A stretch of 50,753 nucleotides of DNA. It comes from CAZEBW01 sp964510205. Lineage in GTDB: Bacteria > Chloroflexota > Anaerolineae > VGOG01. Made by a program: the position numbers and the translations under genes. The notes beneath the pieces are model-generated. The model ran no database searches. It was not told where the DNA came from and worked only from the letters and a program-made list of their open reading frames with translations. Location of the stretch: positions 1-50,753 of the forward strand of contig CAZEBW010000019.1 of assembly GCA_964510205.1 (NCBI GenBank). The letters run 5' to 3'. Positions 41,801 to 49,801 of the stretch are shown piece after piece; position 1 is the first letter of the stretch; the number at the start of each line of letters is the position of its first letter.

Positions 41801-44800
41801 GCTTCGAAGGTCACCGTAACCGTGTCGGTGACCGCATCAATTCCGGCGCCGGCGGTAGCCGTGATGGCGGCCGTACCTGAGGTGTTCGGCGAGGTCAAGA
41901 CAGCCGTGGCCACTCCGCCGCTGGTCGGTTTAGCGACCGTATCGCTCCCCACGCTGCCCGCGCTGGTCGTGAAAGTCACCACCGTGCCATCAAGCACGGC
42001 GTTTCCAAACTGATCGTTCACTGTAGCCGTGAGGTCGGACGTGTCTCCGCCTACCTGGATACTGGCAGGGTTGGCGGCGAGTTGCACATCCCAGGCCACG
42101 CCTACCATGTTGACGTAGGTTGTCTCCACCACCGAGTCCACCGTCACCGTGATATTCACTTGGCGAGCTGTGCATTCCGATCTCATGGTCGCTGTGGCTA
42201 CACCGCTGGAGTTTGTGGGCGCCGTGATGCTGAGCGTCGTGGTGGGGGGAGGCCCGAAGCTGCCCAAATCCGTGGTAAAGGTCACTACGCTGCCAGCTAC
42301 GGGGTTCCCACAAGCATCCTTCACCGTCGCCGTGATGAGGGTCGTGTCCAATCCGTCAGCTAGGATGGACGTGGGTGAGCGGCTGAGCGTCAATGTGGCA
42401 GGAGTGCTGGCCGCTACCGTGATGTTTGAGGTAGCGTGGACATCGGAATGATATTGCACATAACCCTTGATCGTTCCAGAGCCCGATGCCCAGCCATGAA
42501 ATTCCGCGCTGCCAACGCCATCGGTGACCACAACACAGCCACCAGGCGCCCAGGTGTCCACCAGATCTCCAGGGATGGAATAGAAACACACAGTCGTTGG
42601 CCGATGATCCACCGCCCCCACCAGATTGCCGTACTCATCCGTCACCGTGAACTGCAACGTGCGAGTCACACAGCAATCAGTAGAGATATCTGCGGGCGTG
42701 ATGGTCAAAGTGTGCGGATCGCCGGCGGTGATGGTGATGAACGTCGTACCTGTCACCGTATCCCCTGCCACGGCCGTTATCGTCACCAGTCCCGTCTGTA
42801 TCGCAGAAGTGGCCGTAGTGATGGCCTCGCCGCTTTCTGTTTCCACGTATCCAGGCAAGACCCAGGCCCTGGACGGGGAGGTGGTGGTGAAAACCACCCT
42901 GACGCCATCGGGCGTGGGCGCGCCAAATCCGTCATCCACATCAGCGGTGAGGGTGGAAAGATTCCCACCCACCCTCATCTCGTTGGGAACAGCGGTGACG
43001 GTCATGGTGTAGACGTGCCGCACGAAGTCCACGCTGGTCGTGGCCGAAACAGGGCAATCCGCTCCTGTGACGGTGATGTACGCCGTCTGCGTCGGCACGC
43101 CTACCCCCAACGGCTCCGATGTAAGCGTCGTCGTGGCCACGCCGTTGACGGTGGTAATGGGACTAGCAGGGCTAAAGTCGCCCAGGCTGGTGTTGAAAGT
43201 CACCGCCGTGCCATCCGCCACAGGATTATCGCAGCTATCCTCCAGATCAGCGGTTATGGTCGTGGTGTAGGGGAAATTGGTCAGAAGAGAGGTGTGTGTA
43301 TCAGTGATGTAGATCCACGTCCGATCGGCGCTGATGTCCAGCGTGTCGCAATCCCCTTCCGCCACGGTCAGGGCCACTGTCCCTACAGCGCCGTCCACCG
43401 TGCCCGTGATGGTCCCGCTGCCCGCCTCGTAGCCGTGGAATATCACGCTGCCAACCCCGTCGGTCACCACCACAGAGTCGGAAGGCAAGAAATCACCCTG
43501 GGGCGTGCTCTCAAAGTCCACGTTCAGCGTCCTGGGCACCACCGCCCCCACGATGTTGCCATACTCATCCGTCACCGTGAACTGGAGGGTATTGGTCACA
43601 CAGCAGGTGATGGAAACGGAAGCAGGCCTGATGGTCAGGGTCTGCGGATCGCCGGCGGTGATGGTGATGAGGCCCGTGTTGGTGATCGTGCTCCCCGTGG
43701 CCGTCACCAAAATCGTCGCAACCCCCGCCTGCGTCTCAGAGGTGGCGGTGGCCGCGGCCGTGCCGCCTACTGTTTCCACATCCGCAGGCGAGACCGCGGC
43801 TAAGGCCGGGGCGATGGTGAAGGTCACGACGACGCCATTGGGCGTGGGCGCGCCAAATCCGTCATCCACATCGGCGGTGAGGGTGGAAAGATTTCCGCCG
43901 ACGCTCATCTCATCGGGATCAGCCGTGACGGTCAGGGTGTAGACGTGACGCACGAAGTCCACGCTGGTCGTGTCCGAGACGGGACAGCCGGCGCCGGTGA
44001 CGGTGATGTATGCCGTCTGCGTTGGCACGCCCGCCCCCAACTGCTCCGATGTAAGCGTCGTCGTGGCCACGCCGTTGACGGTGGTGGGATTGGCAGGACT
44101 CAAGTTGCCCAGGCTGGTGTTGAAGGTCACCGCTGTCCCATCCGCCACAGGATTCTCGCAACCGTCCTTCAGATCAGCCGTGATGGTCGTGGTGTACACA
44201 AAGTCGTCCAAGAGATAGGTGTGGGTGTCCGTCACATAGATCCACTCCCGATCGGCGCTGATGTCCAGCGTGTCGCAATCCCCTTCCGCCACGGACAGGG
44301 CCACTGTCCCTACAGCGCCGTCCACCGTGCCCGTGATGGTCCCGCTGCCCGCCTCGTAGCCGTGGAATATCACGCTGCCAACCCCGTCGGTCACCACCAC
44401 AGAGTCGGAAGGCAAGAAATCACCCTGGGGCGTGCTCTCAAAGTCCACGTTCAGCGTCCTGGGCACCACCGCCCCCACGATGTTGCCATACTCATCCGTC
44501 ACCGTGAACTGGAGGGTGCTGGTCACACAGCAGGTGATGGAGACAGCAGCAGGCGTGATGGTCAGGGTGTGCGGATCGCCGGCCTTGAGGGTGATGGGCA
44601 CGGTATCCATAACCACGCTATCCATCTCACAGCACTGCCTCCCCACCGCCGTGGCCTCGGCCCACACCACCCCGGCCTGCGTCCCAGCGGTCGCAATGGC
44701 CGTGGCTGTGCCCCCCGAGGTGCTCTCGCCGGAGCGGAAGGCATCCACGTAGACGCGCGTGCCCGTGCCGCCCGTTGCAGTGTATCCACCTACCGTCACC

Positions 44801-46098
44801 TCTATGTCGTGCTGCCCAGAGCTCATGCAGTGACTGATCACATGCTCAACTTGATATTGACCTGACGGAGCATACATATCAATCGTGATGGGCGAGCCGC
44901 TGTCAACGGTGACCGTGGCCACACCCGCGTCAGACAGCTTGGGATAGATCAGCGAAACCGCTGTCCCCGTGAAGGTCCAACTGGCGGTGTCTCCCTGGGT
45001 ATCGGAATATATCGCCTCCCCGCCATGGTGACCGTTGGTATCTGTACTCCACCCACCCGCTGTGACCTCAGTGGGGTCTTCCCCCTCCACCAGCTCGTAT
45101 GGGAGGGTGATCCAGGCGCTGTTCTCATCGGTGGCCACGAAGCCCACCATGGTACAGTCGGGAACGTATTCGCCGAACTGATCTTGCACCGTAGCCTCCA
45201 GATTGGAGATCGAAGTCCCATCCGCTGCCATCTGATCGGGGGTGGCCGTAAAGGTCACGCCGTCAGGCACGCTGGCTGTGAATTCAACTAACTCCGTATT
45301 GGTTATCATGTACGAAATTGATGGACCACCGGTCATGGCCGTCACTGTGGCGTCTTCCGATCCACACGACAAGTCTATCGAGGTCAGCGTAGCTGCGGCC
45401 TCGCCGCTGGCATCGGTCGTCGTTCCACAGCGGAAGGCATCAACTCGAATGCAGGTTCCCCCTCCCACTGGGGATTGGTCTAAGTACTTGACGGTTATAA
45501 CATGCGAGCCAGAGCCCAAGCCAGCAGCTATCACCCTTTCTGCTGCCGTTGTGGTGGCAGCGTACATGTCCACAGTGATGACCGGACTACCATCTATCTG
45601 GATCTCGGCGACGCCGCCATTATGATCCTTAACGTACAACATGGCAATGGCACTTGCCGTGAAGGCCCAGTCCAACCTGGCACTAGGGTGCACCGTGCCA
45701 CACGTTCTAACATGTTGACCTCCGCTAGCCCCAGAGAAGCTCTCAGTGTACCAGCCGGAGGATTTTATCACCGAATCGTCTTCCGCTTCGACGTAGCAAT
45801 ATTGGTCAATCGTGCCCAAGGTAGTCGTGAAGGCAACAAAGGCCCCTTGCACCGGCGTCCCGCCTTCATATACCCTGGCGGTAATGTTTGACGCGGAGCT
45901 GCCATCAGCCCGGATTTCCCCCGGAGAAGCATCCACCAGCAGATCACTGGGAGCGACAGCAAGCAGAGCGTCGCCGCTTCGGCCTGCATCATCCCGGGCA
46001 GCCACAGGCCCTGCGCTGCCCAGGAACACCATCACCATCACCAAGCCAAGCACACCAACGATTGTGCTCAGCACGATTCTCGCCAGTTTTGCTTTCAT
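38884..46098 (-). CDS. Giant secreted Ig-repeat (Big_1) surface protein
   Basis: The 2404-aa product has a signal peptide (residues 1 to about 37) and an array of about 21 Ig-like (invasin/intimin Big_1-type) domains. The last 12 are regular, 88-92 residues each, with the pattern TATVVDQYNNHVADGTVVTF and GVATATLTS. The first two Ig domains are interrupted by a jelly-roll-like module of about 100 residues (AEIQIDGSPVITVDMY and ATVTVDSGSPITIDMY). Three copies of another domain type with CCVT..LQFTVTDEYGN follow. The C-terminus is EFKVYLPTLFKAY, near-identical to that of other exported proteins here. It probably forms a long stalk on the cell surface. ATG 46098 follows GGAGGGAACAGTCCG. Confidence 0.92.
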   Translation of the reverse strand: MKAKLARIVLSTIVGVLGLVMVMVFLGSAGPVAARDDAGRSGDALLAVAPSDLLVDASPGEIRADGSSASNITARVYEGGTPVQGAFVAFTTTLGTIDQYCYVEAEDDSVIKSSGWYTESFSGASGGQHVRTCGTVHPSARLDWAFTASAIAMLYVKDHNGGVAEIQIDGSPVITVDMYAATTTAAERVIAAGLGSGSHVITVKYLDQSPVGGGTCIRVDAFRCGTTTDASGEAAATLTSIDLSCGSEDATVTAMTGGPSISYMITNTELVEFTASVPDGVTFTATPDQMAADGTSISNLEATVQDQFGEYVPDCTMVGFVATDENSAWITLPYELVEGEDPTEVTAGGWSTDTNGHHGGEAIYSDTQGDTASWTFTGTAVSLIYPKLSDAGVATVTVDSGSPITIDMYAPSGQYQVEHVISHCMSSGQHDIEVTVGGYTATGGTGTRVYVDAFRSGESTSGGTATAIATAGTQAGVVWAEATAVGRQCCEMDSVVMDTVPITLKAGDPHTLTITPAAVSITCCVTSTLQFTVTDEYGNIVGAVVPRTLNVDFESTPQGDFLPSDSVVVTDGVGSVIFHGYEAGSGTITGTVDGAVGTVALSVAEGDCDTLDISADREWIYVTDTHTYLLDDFVYTTTITADLKDGCENPVADGTAVTFNTSLGNLSPANPTTVNGVATTTLTSEQLGAGVPTQTAYITVTGAGCPVSDTTSVDFVRHVYTLTVTADPDEMSVGGNLSTLTADVDDGFGAPTPNGVVVTFTIAPALAAVSPADVETVGGTAAATATSETQAGVATILVTATGSTITNTGLITITAGDPQTLTIRPASVSITCCVTNTLQFTVTDEYGNIVGAVVPRTLNVDFESTPQGDFLPSDSVVVTDGVGSVIFHGYEAGSGTITGTVDGAVGTVALTVAEGDCDTLDISADRTWIYITDTHTSLLTNFPYTTTITADLEDSCDNPVADGTAVTFNTSLGDFSPASPITTVNGVATTTLTSEPLGVGVPTQTAYITVTGADCPVSATTSVDFVRHVYTMTVTAVPNEMRVGGNLSTLTADVDDGFGAPTPDGVRVVFTTTSPSRAWVLPGYVETESGEAITTATSAIQTGLVTITAVAGDTVTGTTFITITAGDPHTLTITPADISTDCCVTRTLQFTVTDEYGNLVGAVDHRPTTVCFYSIPGDLVDTWAPGGCVVVTDGVGSAEFHGWASGSGTIKGYVQYHSDVHATSNITVAASTPATLTLSRSPTSILADGLDTTLITATVKDACGNPVAGSVVTFTTDLGSFGPPPTTTLSITAPTNSSGVATATMRSECTARQVNITVTVDSVVETTYVNMVGVAWDVQLAANPASIQVGGDTSDLTATVNDQFGNAVLDGTVVTFTTSAGSVGSDTVAKPTSGGVATAVLTSPNTSGTAAITATAGAGIDAVTDTVTVTFEADLPYTVTLEAYPMTLAVGSSSALTATVVDQYNNHVADGTVVTFTTSLGELGSDSVAKTTTNGVATATLTSTLSGVAVVTATSDSRVATTTVTFQSDLPYTVTLTANPLTLTVGYSSTLTALVTDQYSNTVADGTVVTFTISLGEAASESFTRTTSSGIATATVTSSLPGTAAITATAGSASDNAAVVFQADVPYTITLEAYPTSIPVAGHTSALTATVVDQYNNNVSDGTVVTFTTSLGILGSNVAATSGGVATAVLTSETTAGTALVTATTDSKVATTTVEFTPLSPYTLTLAAYPTELTVVETSTLSATVKDQYDNHVADGTVVTFTTSLGEVGSDAVTKTTTSGVATADLTSQVPGAATITATADSVSDTVDVTFEVGPPYTVTLVAHPISLTVGATSALTATVKDQFNNHVADGTVVTFTTSLGELGSEPVTKTTVGGVATATLTSEVAGTAVVTATSDSQYGTASVTFNPDLPYTMTLEAYPTDIPIGGATSEITATVRDQYDNMVADGTEVTFTTDLGSIGSTSVVKTTANGVANATLTSGLIIGTANITATSGAAEAQTQVTFTVGPPYTVTVESWPPTIEVGGSTATITATVRDVGGYPVADDTPVVFSTDFASLGSDTVTKYTTDGVAIATLTSGTTPGIAHITATADSKSDSTMVKVAAGPPFSIDVTADPTYIPIGGATSLITATVKDRYGNNVTNGTNVDFVTDLGSVSPSSDATEEGKAGTTLTSGIIKGPATVTAIAGPEEGSVEVVFTIGPPFYVNVVADPLIIPLNGHTSNIRATVKDIGGNNVADGTEVTFSTSLGLLGSDTVVKTTTDGVAEAVLTSETAAGTAVVTATVDSLHQTTEVVFSPDPPHAVAVTADPMAIPANGVSTSAVRATVTDQYGNMVADGVTCYFHTSLGEVWPPFDTTFNGVAETTLTSSETVGLAAVTATCESIPDTIYVSFYVPEFKVYLPTLFKAY
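43320..44515. repeat. Near-identical internal duplication in the giant gene (927-bp offset)
   Basis: The stretch from about 43320 to 43588 is repeated at about 44247-44515, 927 bp (309 codons) away, with only one mismatch that I can see (43368 T against 44295 A) in about 268 bases. The two surrounding Ig domains differ much more. This points to a recent gene conversion or duplication rather than conservation of protein sequence. Confidence 0.75.
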
Positions 46099-46213
46099 CG
46101 GACTGTTCCCTCCTTCGTGGGTTCCTCTACCGTGGCGTTCTTGCCAGAGAGAGATGATCTCGGATGGGTTATTCCTGTACAAGTTTCTACCAACTCATCG
46201 TGCACAAAACAAG

Positions 46214-46256
46214 ACGCCAACGCCAGGCGACCATAAGCAGCGCCTGGCGTTGGCGT
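46214..46256 (-). terminator. Terminator hairpin after the pseudo-subtilase gene
   Basis: A perfect 16-bp stem (ACGCCAACGCCAGGCG at 46214-46229 with CGCCTGGCGTTGGCGT at 46241-46256) and 11-nt loop; on the minus strand it is followed by CTTGTTTTG. It lies in the 307-nt gap between the subtilase and giant genes; the rest holds only the leader of the giant gene. A weak promoter (TTGTTT-17-TAGAAA) may lie just after it. Confidence 0.75.
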
Positions 46257-46405
46257 GCACTGATAAACTACAGAATCCGCTTCCAGCTCTTTTGCACTTA
46301 GGCAGCTATCGGTACCGCACGTTGGATGACCTGTTTGCATACTAGCCCCCTCGCAAAACGTCAACGCCCGCCCCAATCGCTCAGAATCCACACCTTCCCA
46401 AAAAG

Positions 46406-48085
46406 CTAATCGGAGCTATGGTGCTTGAAGACCAAAGGCAAGTAGTTTCTCCAGCACTCTGTGTAGACAGCGGTGGCAATGATCGTTTTCGGGTTGTTCA
46501 CGTAACTGGACATGATGCTGGTGGCGGTGATAGTCGCAGTATAAGAACCGTAATCTAGCAACCCATCCCTGTCTATGGAAACCGTCACCGAAGATGGCGT
46601 GTTGCCCTCGCACGAACTGATAGAAAGCCAGGAACCTATCGCTGTGATACTCCACGTGGAGCAGCTCGTGTTCGGATTGGTGATCTTCCGCCACGGGGGA
46701 GCACAGCCATCACAGATGAGGAAGTAAAAGGGGTCATCATATTCTAGTTCAAGGTAATGAGTCGTCGTCATCACGGCGGCGCCGGCATCAATGCGTCCGT
46801 AGCCGAAGTAGTCATCCCTGCCGGGCTCACCCAGGTCAACGGCCGTGGACTTGATGATGCCCTCCACTTCTTCGGGCGTCAAAGTGGGGTTAACCGACCA
46901 GATCAACGCTGCTAATCCCGACACATGGGGGGCGGCGGCATGAGTGCTGGTCAGCCTGGCATAGCCACTTCCCAGGTAGACACCCAAAACATCGCTTCCA
47001 GGTGCAGCGACGTCCACCTTGTCATTGTAAGTAGAGAATTCAGGGTGATCATCTTTACGGTCAGTGGCAGCAACGGAAACGACGTGATCAAGAGAGGCCG
47101 GATATTTATGGGTGGTAGTGAAAGTATCCCCAGCAGCGGCAATAACAAGAGCGCCCTTCGAATGAGCGTAATTTATGGCAGTCTGCAGTGGCTGGGGGTC
47201 AACGCCACTGAGAAGGGTCCAGCTTAGGTTGACGACCTTTGCCCCATTATCAACAGCGTATTCGATCCCGCCCGCTGTGTGCCAATGATAGGAGACACCG
47301 TACTCATCGTACACTTTGATGGGCATGACCTCAGCCCCCCACGACACGCCTGCCATCCCCTGGCTGTTGTTCGTCTCCGCCACAGCGATACTGGCGACGA
47401 AGGCGCCGTGTCCGTAATCGTCTTGAGGTTCGCCATGCCAATTGACGAAGTCCCAACCATGCACATCGTCTATCTTGCCATTCTTGTCATCATCGAGGCC
47501 GTTGCCCGCTATTTCGCCCGTGTTCGTCCATATCTTACCCGCAAACTCGGGGTGATCAAGATCAACGCCCGAATCAACAAAGGCAACCACTACTTCATTG
47601 CTGCCAGCGGTGACGTCCCAAGCGACCGGGGCCTCAATCTGGGGCAAGTTCCACTGCGAGGAATAGTAGGGATCATCGGGCTCGACATCCAGAGCACGAA
47701 GGCCGTCGTGGGGCTCGATGGCGAAAGTATCTGCAATCCGGACAGCGTAATTGGGCCCGGCGTACTCCACCAGAGGGCTGCGCTTTAGTTCCTCTGCCTT
47801 CTCTAGCTCGCGGCCTTGGGGCACAGAGAGCAGCATGAGACCCAGGTTATCCATTTCCTCCGAGACGCTCATGTCCTCAGCAAGGAGCAAAGACTGGACA
47901 CCAAGTCGTGGAACGCCCTCTTTGAACTTGACGATGATCTCGCCCGCCTTGAACGCCGCCGCACCGTAGGCCGGGGCGGTCGTGGTAGGTATCGGCTCTT
48001 CGGCGAGAGCGCGGCAGGGGAGAAGGAGCACAAGAACAGCCAAGAGAATATGCAAATTGCTCCTAGTCATTGGCGCACCCTTCAT
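46406..48085 (-). CDS. Subtilase-like protein, catalytic Ser replaced (pseudo-protease)
   Basis: The 559-aa product has a signal peptide, an inhibitor-like prodomain (about residues 45-115) and an S8 subtilase fold. Asp171 (AFVDSGVDLDHPE) and His226 (DDYGHGAFVAS) are present. The oxyanion Asn is Asp320 (VIAAAGDTF, normally AAAGN), and the catalytic Ser is His382 in STHAAAPHVSG, where GTSMAAPHVAG is expected. The rest of the fold is preserved and there is no frameshift, so it is probably a folded but inactive binding protein. After the fold is a BACON-like Ig domain (SWLSISSCEGNTPSSVTVSI) and the C-terminus NYLPLVFKHHSSD. GGAGGGAAAGAGCTC precedes ATG 48085. Confidence 0.92.
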   Translation of the reverse strand: MKGAPMTRSNLHILLAVLVLLLPCRALAEEPIPTTTAPAYGAAAFKAGEIIVKFKEGVPRLGVQSLLLAEDMSVSEEMDNLGLMLLSVPQGRELEKAEELKRSPLVEYAGPNYAVRIADTFAIEPHDGLRALDVEPDDPYYSSQWNLPQIEAPVAWDVTAGSNEVVVAFVDSGVDLDHPEFAGKIWTNTGEIAGNGLDDDKNGKIDDVHGWDFVNWHGEPQDDYGHGAFVASIAVAETNNSQGMAGVSWGAEVMPIKVYDEYGVSYHWHTAGGIEYAVDNGAKVVNLSWTLLSGVDPQPLQTAINYAHSKGALVIAAAGDTFTTTHKYPASLDHVVSVAATDRKDDHPEFSTYNDKVDVAAPGSDVLGVYLGSGYARLTSTHAAAPHVSGLAALIWSVNPTLTPEEVEGIIKSTAVDLGEPGRDDYFGYGRIDAGAAVMTTTHYLELEYDDPFYFLICDGCAPPWRKITNPNTSCSTWSITAIGSWLSISSCEGNTPSSVTVSIDRDGLLDYGSYTATITATSIMSSYVNNPKTIIATAVYTECWRNYLPLVFKHHSSD

Positions 48086-48159
48086 GAGCTCTTTCCCTCC
48101 ACATCAGCCATCTACTGAAAATCTCCCTACCAGTTCTGCCTTTGCCCACGTCCAGTAAA

Positions 48160-48188
48160 ATGATACCACAAGATACCATTTGTGTCAA
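48160..48188 (-). promoter_or_regulatory. Promoter of the pseudo-subtilase gene
   Basis: On the minus strand TTGACA (48183-48188) and TATCAT (48160-48165), spacing 17 nt, about 70 nt before the start codon. Confidence 0.8.
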
Positions 48189-48294
48189 CAATTCACGGTT
48201 TGCGCGCCACTGCCCCCGTGCTCATGCCAAAGGGCTGTAGGATAACTCATAACTCACCTCTGTAAGTTGTTGATGCGACCACGTTAAACGAGAC

Positions 48295-48319
48295 GGGGGA
48301 GTAGGTTCTCTACTCCCCC
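48295..48319 (-). terminator. Probable terminator after the two-domain secreted protein gene
   Basis: A perfect 10-bp stem (GGGGGAGTAG at 48295-48304 with CTACTCCCCC at 48310-48319), loop of 5 nt, and on the minus strand GTCTCGTTT follows. It lies about 50 nt past the stop codon at 48369. Confidence 0.6.
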
Positions 48320-48368
48320 CACCAAGCTCTATTCATCTAAGCTGCACTGTTCCCTGCCGGCTAAATAC

Positions 48369-49136
48369 CTAAGGCTGGTTCTTCAAGGTCAAAGGCAAAT
48401 AGACTCCGTACAGAACCTTCCAATTTGTAATCCCCTCAACGTACCCATCTTTCATAACGTGAACCCTATACTGATCTGGAGGGAAACCGGCCGCCAGGTA
48501 GTGGGTTACACTGATGGCCTTCGTCCCTGATCCGGTAAGAGACACCCTTGGGCTCTCATCGAAACGGTAATCGCCCTGATAGGTATCTATCCCTACCTCA
48601 TTCCCCTCCATATCGGCATAGTCGAAAACCGCCCAGACGGTCTTAGTGCCCTCTACGAATTCCTCTTTGGGTGAGCCATCTGGCGAGAGGCTCATGTGCA
48701 AGTTTGTGATTTCGCCTCCCTCCCCTTGACGCACGTGCCACAGGAGGGTCTTGATGGGCAGAAGTCCACCAGCGTATATCTGCGTCTGATACGTGTCAGG
48801 AGGAATGGAACCAGAGGTGTGAGTTATCTCTATGCACTCTGTGCCTGATTCTGTGTAAGACTTGGTTTCATCGTATAGAGTAACCCCATCGGCGACCTTG
48901 ATTCGCCTCTCCTCCCCGTGCATGTCAGAGTAGTCAAAGACGACGTGGACAGTCTCTACACCATCAGGAAAGAGGAGTATATCGGTCCCTTCACACGAGT
49001 CGCTCATGCGAAGGTTTGTGATGCCGGTCTCGGCCGCAACAGAACTCTCGACCTTCGCGCCCACCGCTCCTATCAGCACCACAGTCAATACCAATGCCAC
49101 CACAGCCGCTACCACGGCTTCTCTTTTCATCTTCAT
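48369..49136 (-). CDS. Secreted protein with two copies of an unrecognised domain and C-terminal YLPL motif
   Basis: The 255-aa product has a signal peptide (1 to about 35) and two domains of about 95 residues in tandem. Each carries the pattern V-x-x-V-F-D-Y-[SA]-D-M-x-G, then a Thr/Ser-Gly-[ST]-[GE]-[TC] turn and PDTYQTQIY or PDQYRVHVM. The domain also occurs once in the protein at 49802-50329. I do not recognise it; it looks like an all-beta fold, perhaps Ig-like. The protein ends GVYLPLTLKNQP, matching the ends of the neighbouring giant and subtilase proteins. AAAGGAG precedes ATG 49136. It is the last gene of a run with the rhodanese. Confidence 0.8.
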   Translation of the reverse strand: MKMKREAVVAAVVALVLTVVLIGAVGAKVESSVAAETGITNLRMSDSCEGTDILLFPDGVETVHVVFDYSDMHGEERRIKVADGVTLYDETKSYTESGTECIEITHTSGSIPPDTYQTQIYAGGLLPIKTLLWHVRQGEGGEITNLHMSLSPDGSPKEEFVEGTKTVWAVFDYADMEGNEVGIDTYQGDYRFDESPRVSLTGSGTKAISVTHYLAAGFPPDQYRVHVMKDGYVEGITNWKVLYGVYLPLTLKNQP

Positions 49137-49215
49137 TTTTCAGACTCCTTTCGGTAAAGATTATTTGTTGTCAGCAAGCTATACGCGCCCACAACAAGCG
49201 GTCATCGGTTGAACT

Positions 49216-49749
49216 TCACTTCTCGACGGGGTATCCCGCCCTTTCCCAACGGAAGAACTCCACTTTCAAGGTCTTCACATCCGCAAACTTCTGATCAAGC
49301 AGAAACTGTGCCGCACGGGCACCGTTGTCGGGAGGCGGTCAACAGCGAGCGCAATAGGTGATGATCTCCTTATCACGAGGAAGCTCACGGTAACGATCAT
49401 CTATCTCCTCCCAGGGAATGGAGACGGCCCCCGGTATGTGCCCCGCAGCGAATTCCTCTTTGCTGCGCACATCAACGATGACCACGTCGGCCCCAGCGTC
49501 CAGCTTCTCCTTCAACTGCTCCAGGCTAACGCGAGGCACGGCAGGGGCATCATCTGGAACAGTCGGTATGGAGGAAGATCCCCCCCATAGCTGTTGTATC
49601 TGGAGAACGACGGCAGATCTAAACTGCTGAAGGGTGACCGCCCCTGGGCCACCGGCTGCGGAGTACAGTCTGCCCAACCATATTCCCAACACAAAGACAA
49701 TCACGATTGCCAACACACTCAGTATTCTATAAATGGCTTTCCTGGCCAT
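49216..49749 (-). CDS. Membrane-anchored rhodanese with an in-frame UGA (selenoprotein candidate or broken gene)
   Basis: ATG 49749 (GGAGG 9 nt upstream) opens a frame with one N-terminal membrane helix (ILSVLAIVIVFVLGIWLG), a linker and a rhodanese domain (VDVRSKEEFAAGHIPGAVSI). The domain reaches the active-site loop as ITYCARC and meets UGA at 49339-49341. Past it the same frame continues with PPPDNGARAAQFLLDQKFAD and then VKTLKVEFFRWERAGYPVEK, stopping at 49216. That is the normal C-terminal third of a rhodanese (compare ARAAxxLLxxGFxxVxxLxGGFxxW), so homology runs straight through the UGA. Either UGA is read as selenocysteine next to Cys, or the gene has a nonsense mutation. UGA is an ordinary stop in other genes here. 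Without readthrough the product would lose the catalytic loop. Confidence 0.75.
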
Positions 49750-49801
49750 AAATCTCATCCTCCAAGAACCCAGTTTCTGAATCCCATCATGGGAAGGATA
49801 G

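Noticed and set aside
38884..46098. A CRISPR array or tandem DNA repeat in the giant gene.
   Set aside because: The periodicity (264-276 bp) is that of coding Ig domains with diverged sequence; there are no short direct repeats with unique spacers anywhere in the window.
39079..46157. Many plus-strand frames opposite the giant Ig-repeat gene.
   Set aside because: They repeat every 270-280 nt as mirrors of the Ig domains, lack ribosome sites and match no family.
48369..49136. A PEP-CTERM, LPXTG or type IX C-terminal signal in the cluster proteins.
   Set aside because: None ends with the needed motif plus hydrophobic helix and basic tail. The shared YLPL-x-x-K end lacks these and is therefore reported as a separate motif.
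49216..49749. Reassignment of UGA as a sense codon in this genome.
   Set aside because: Several undamaged genes in the window end at UGA (for example yjbQ and the MFS transporter), so UGA is a normal stop here and only local recoding or mutation can explain the rhodanese.
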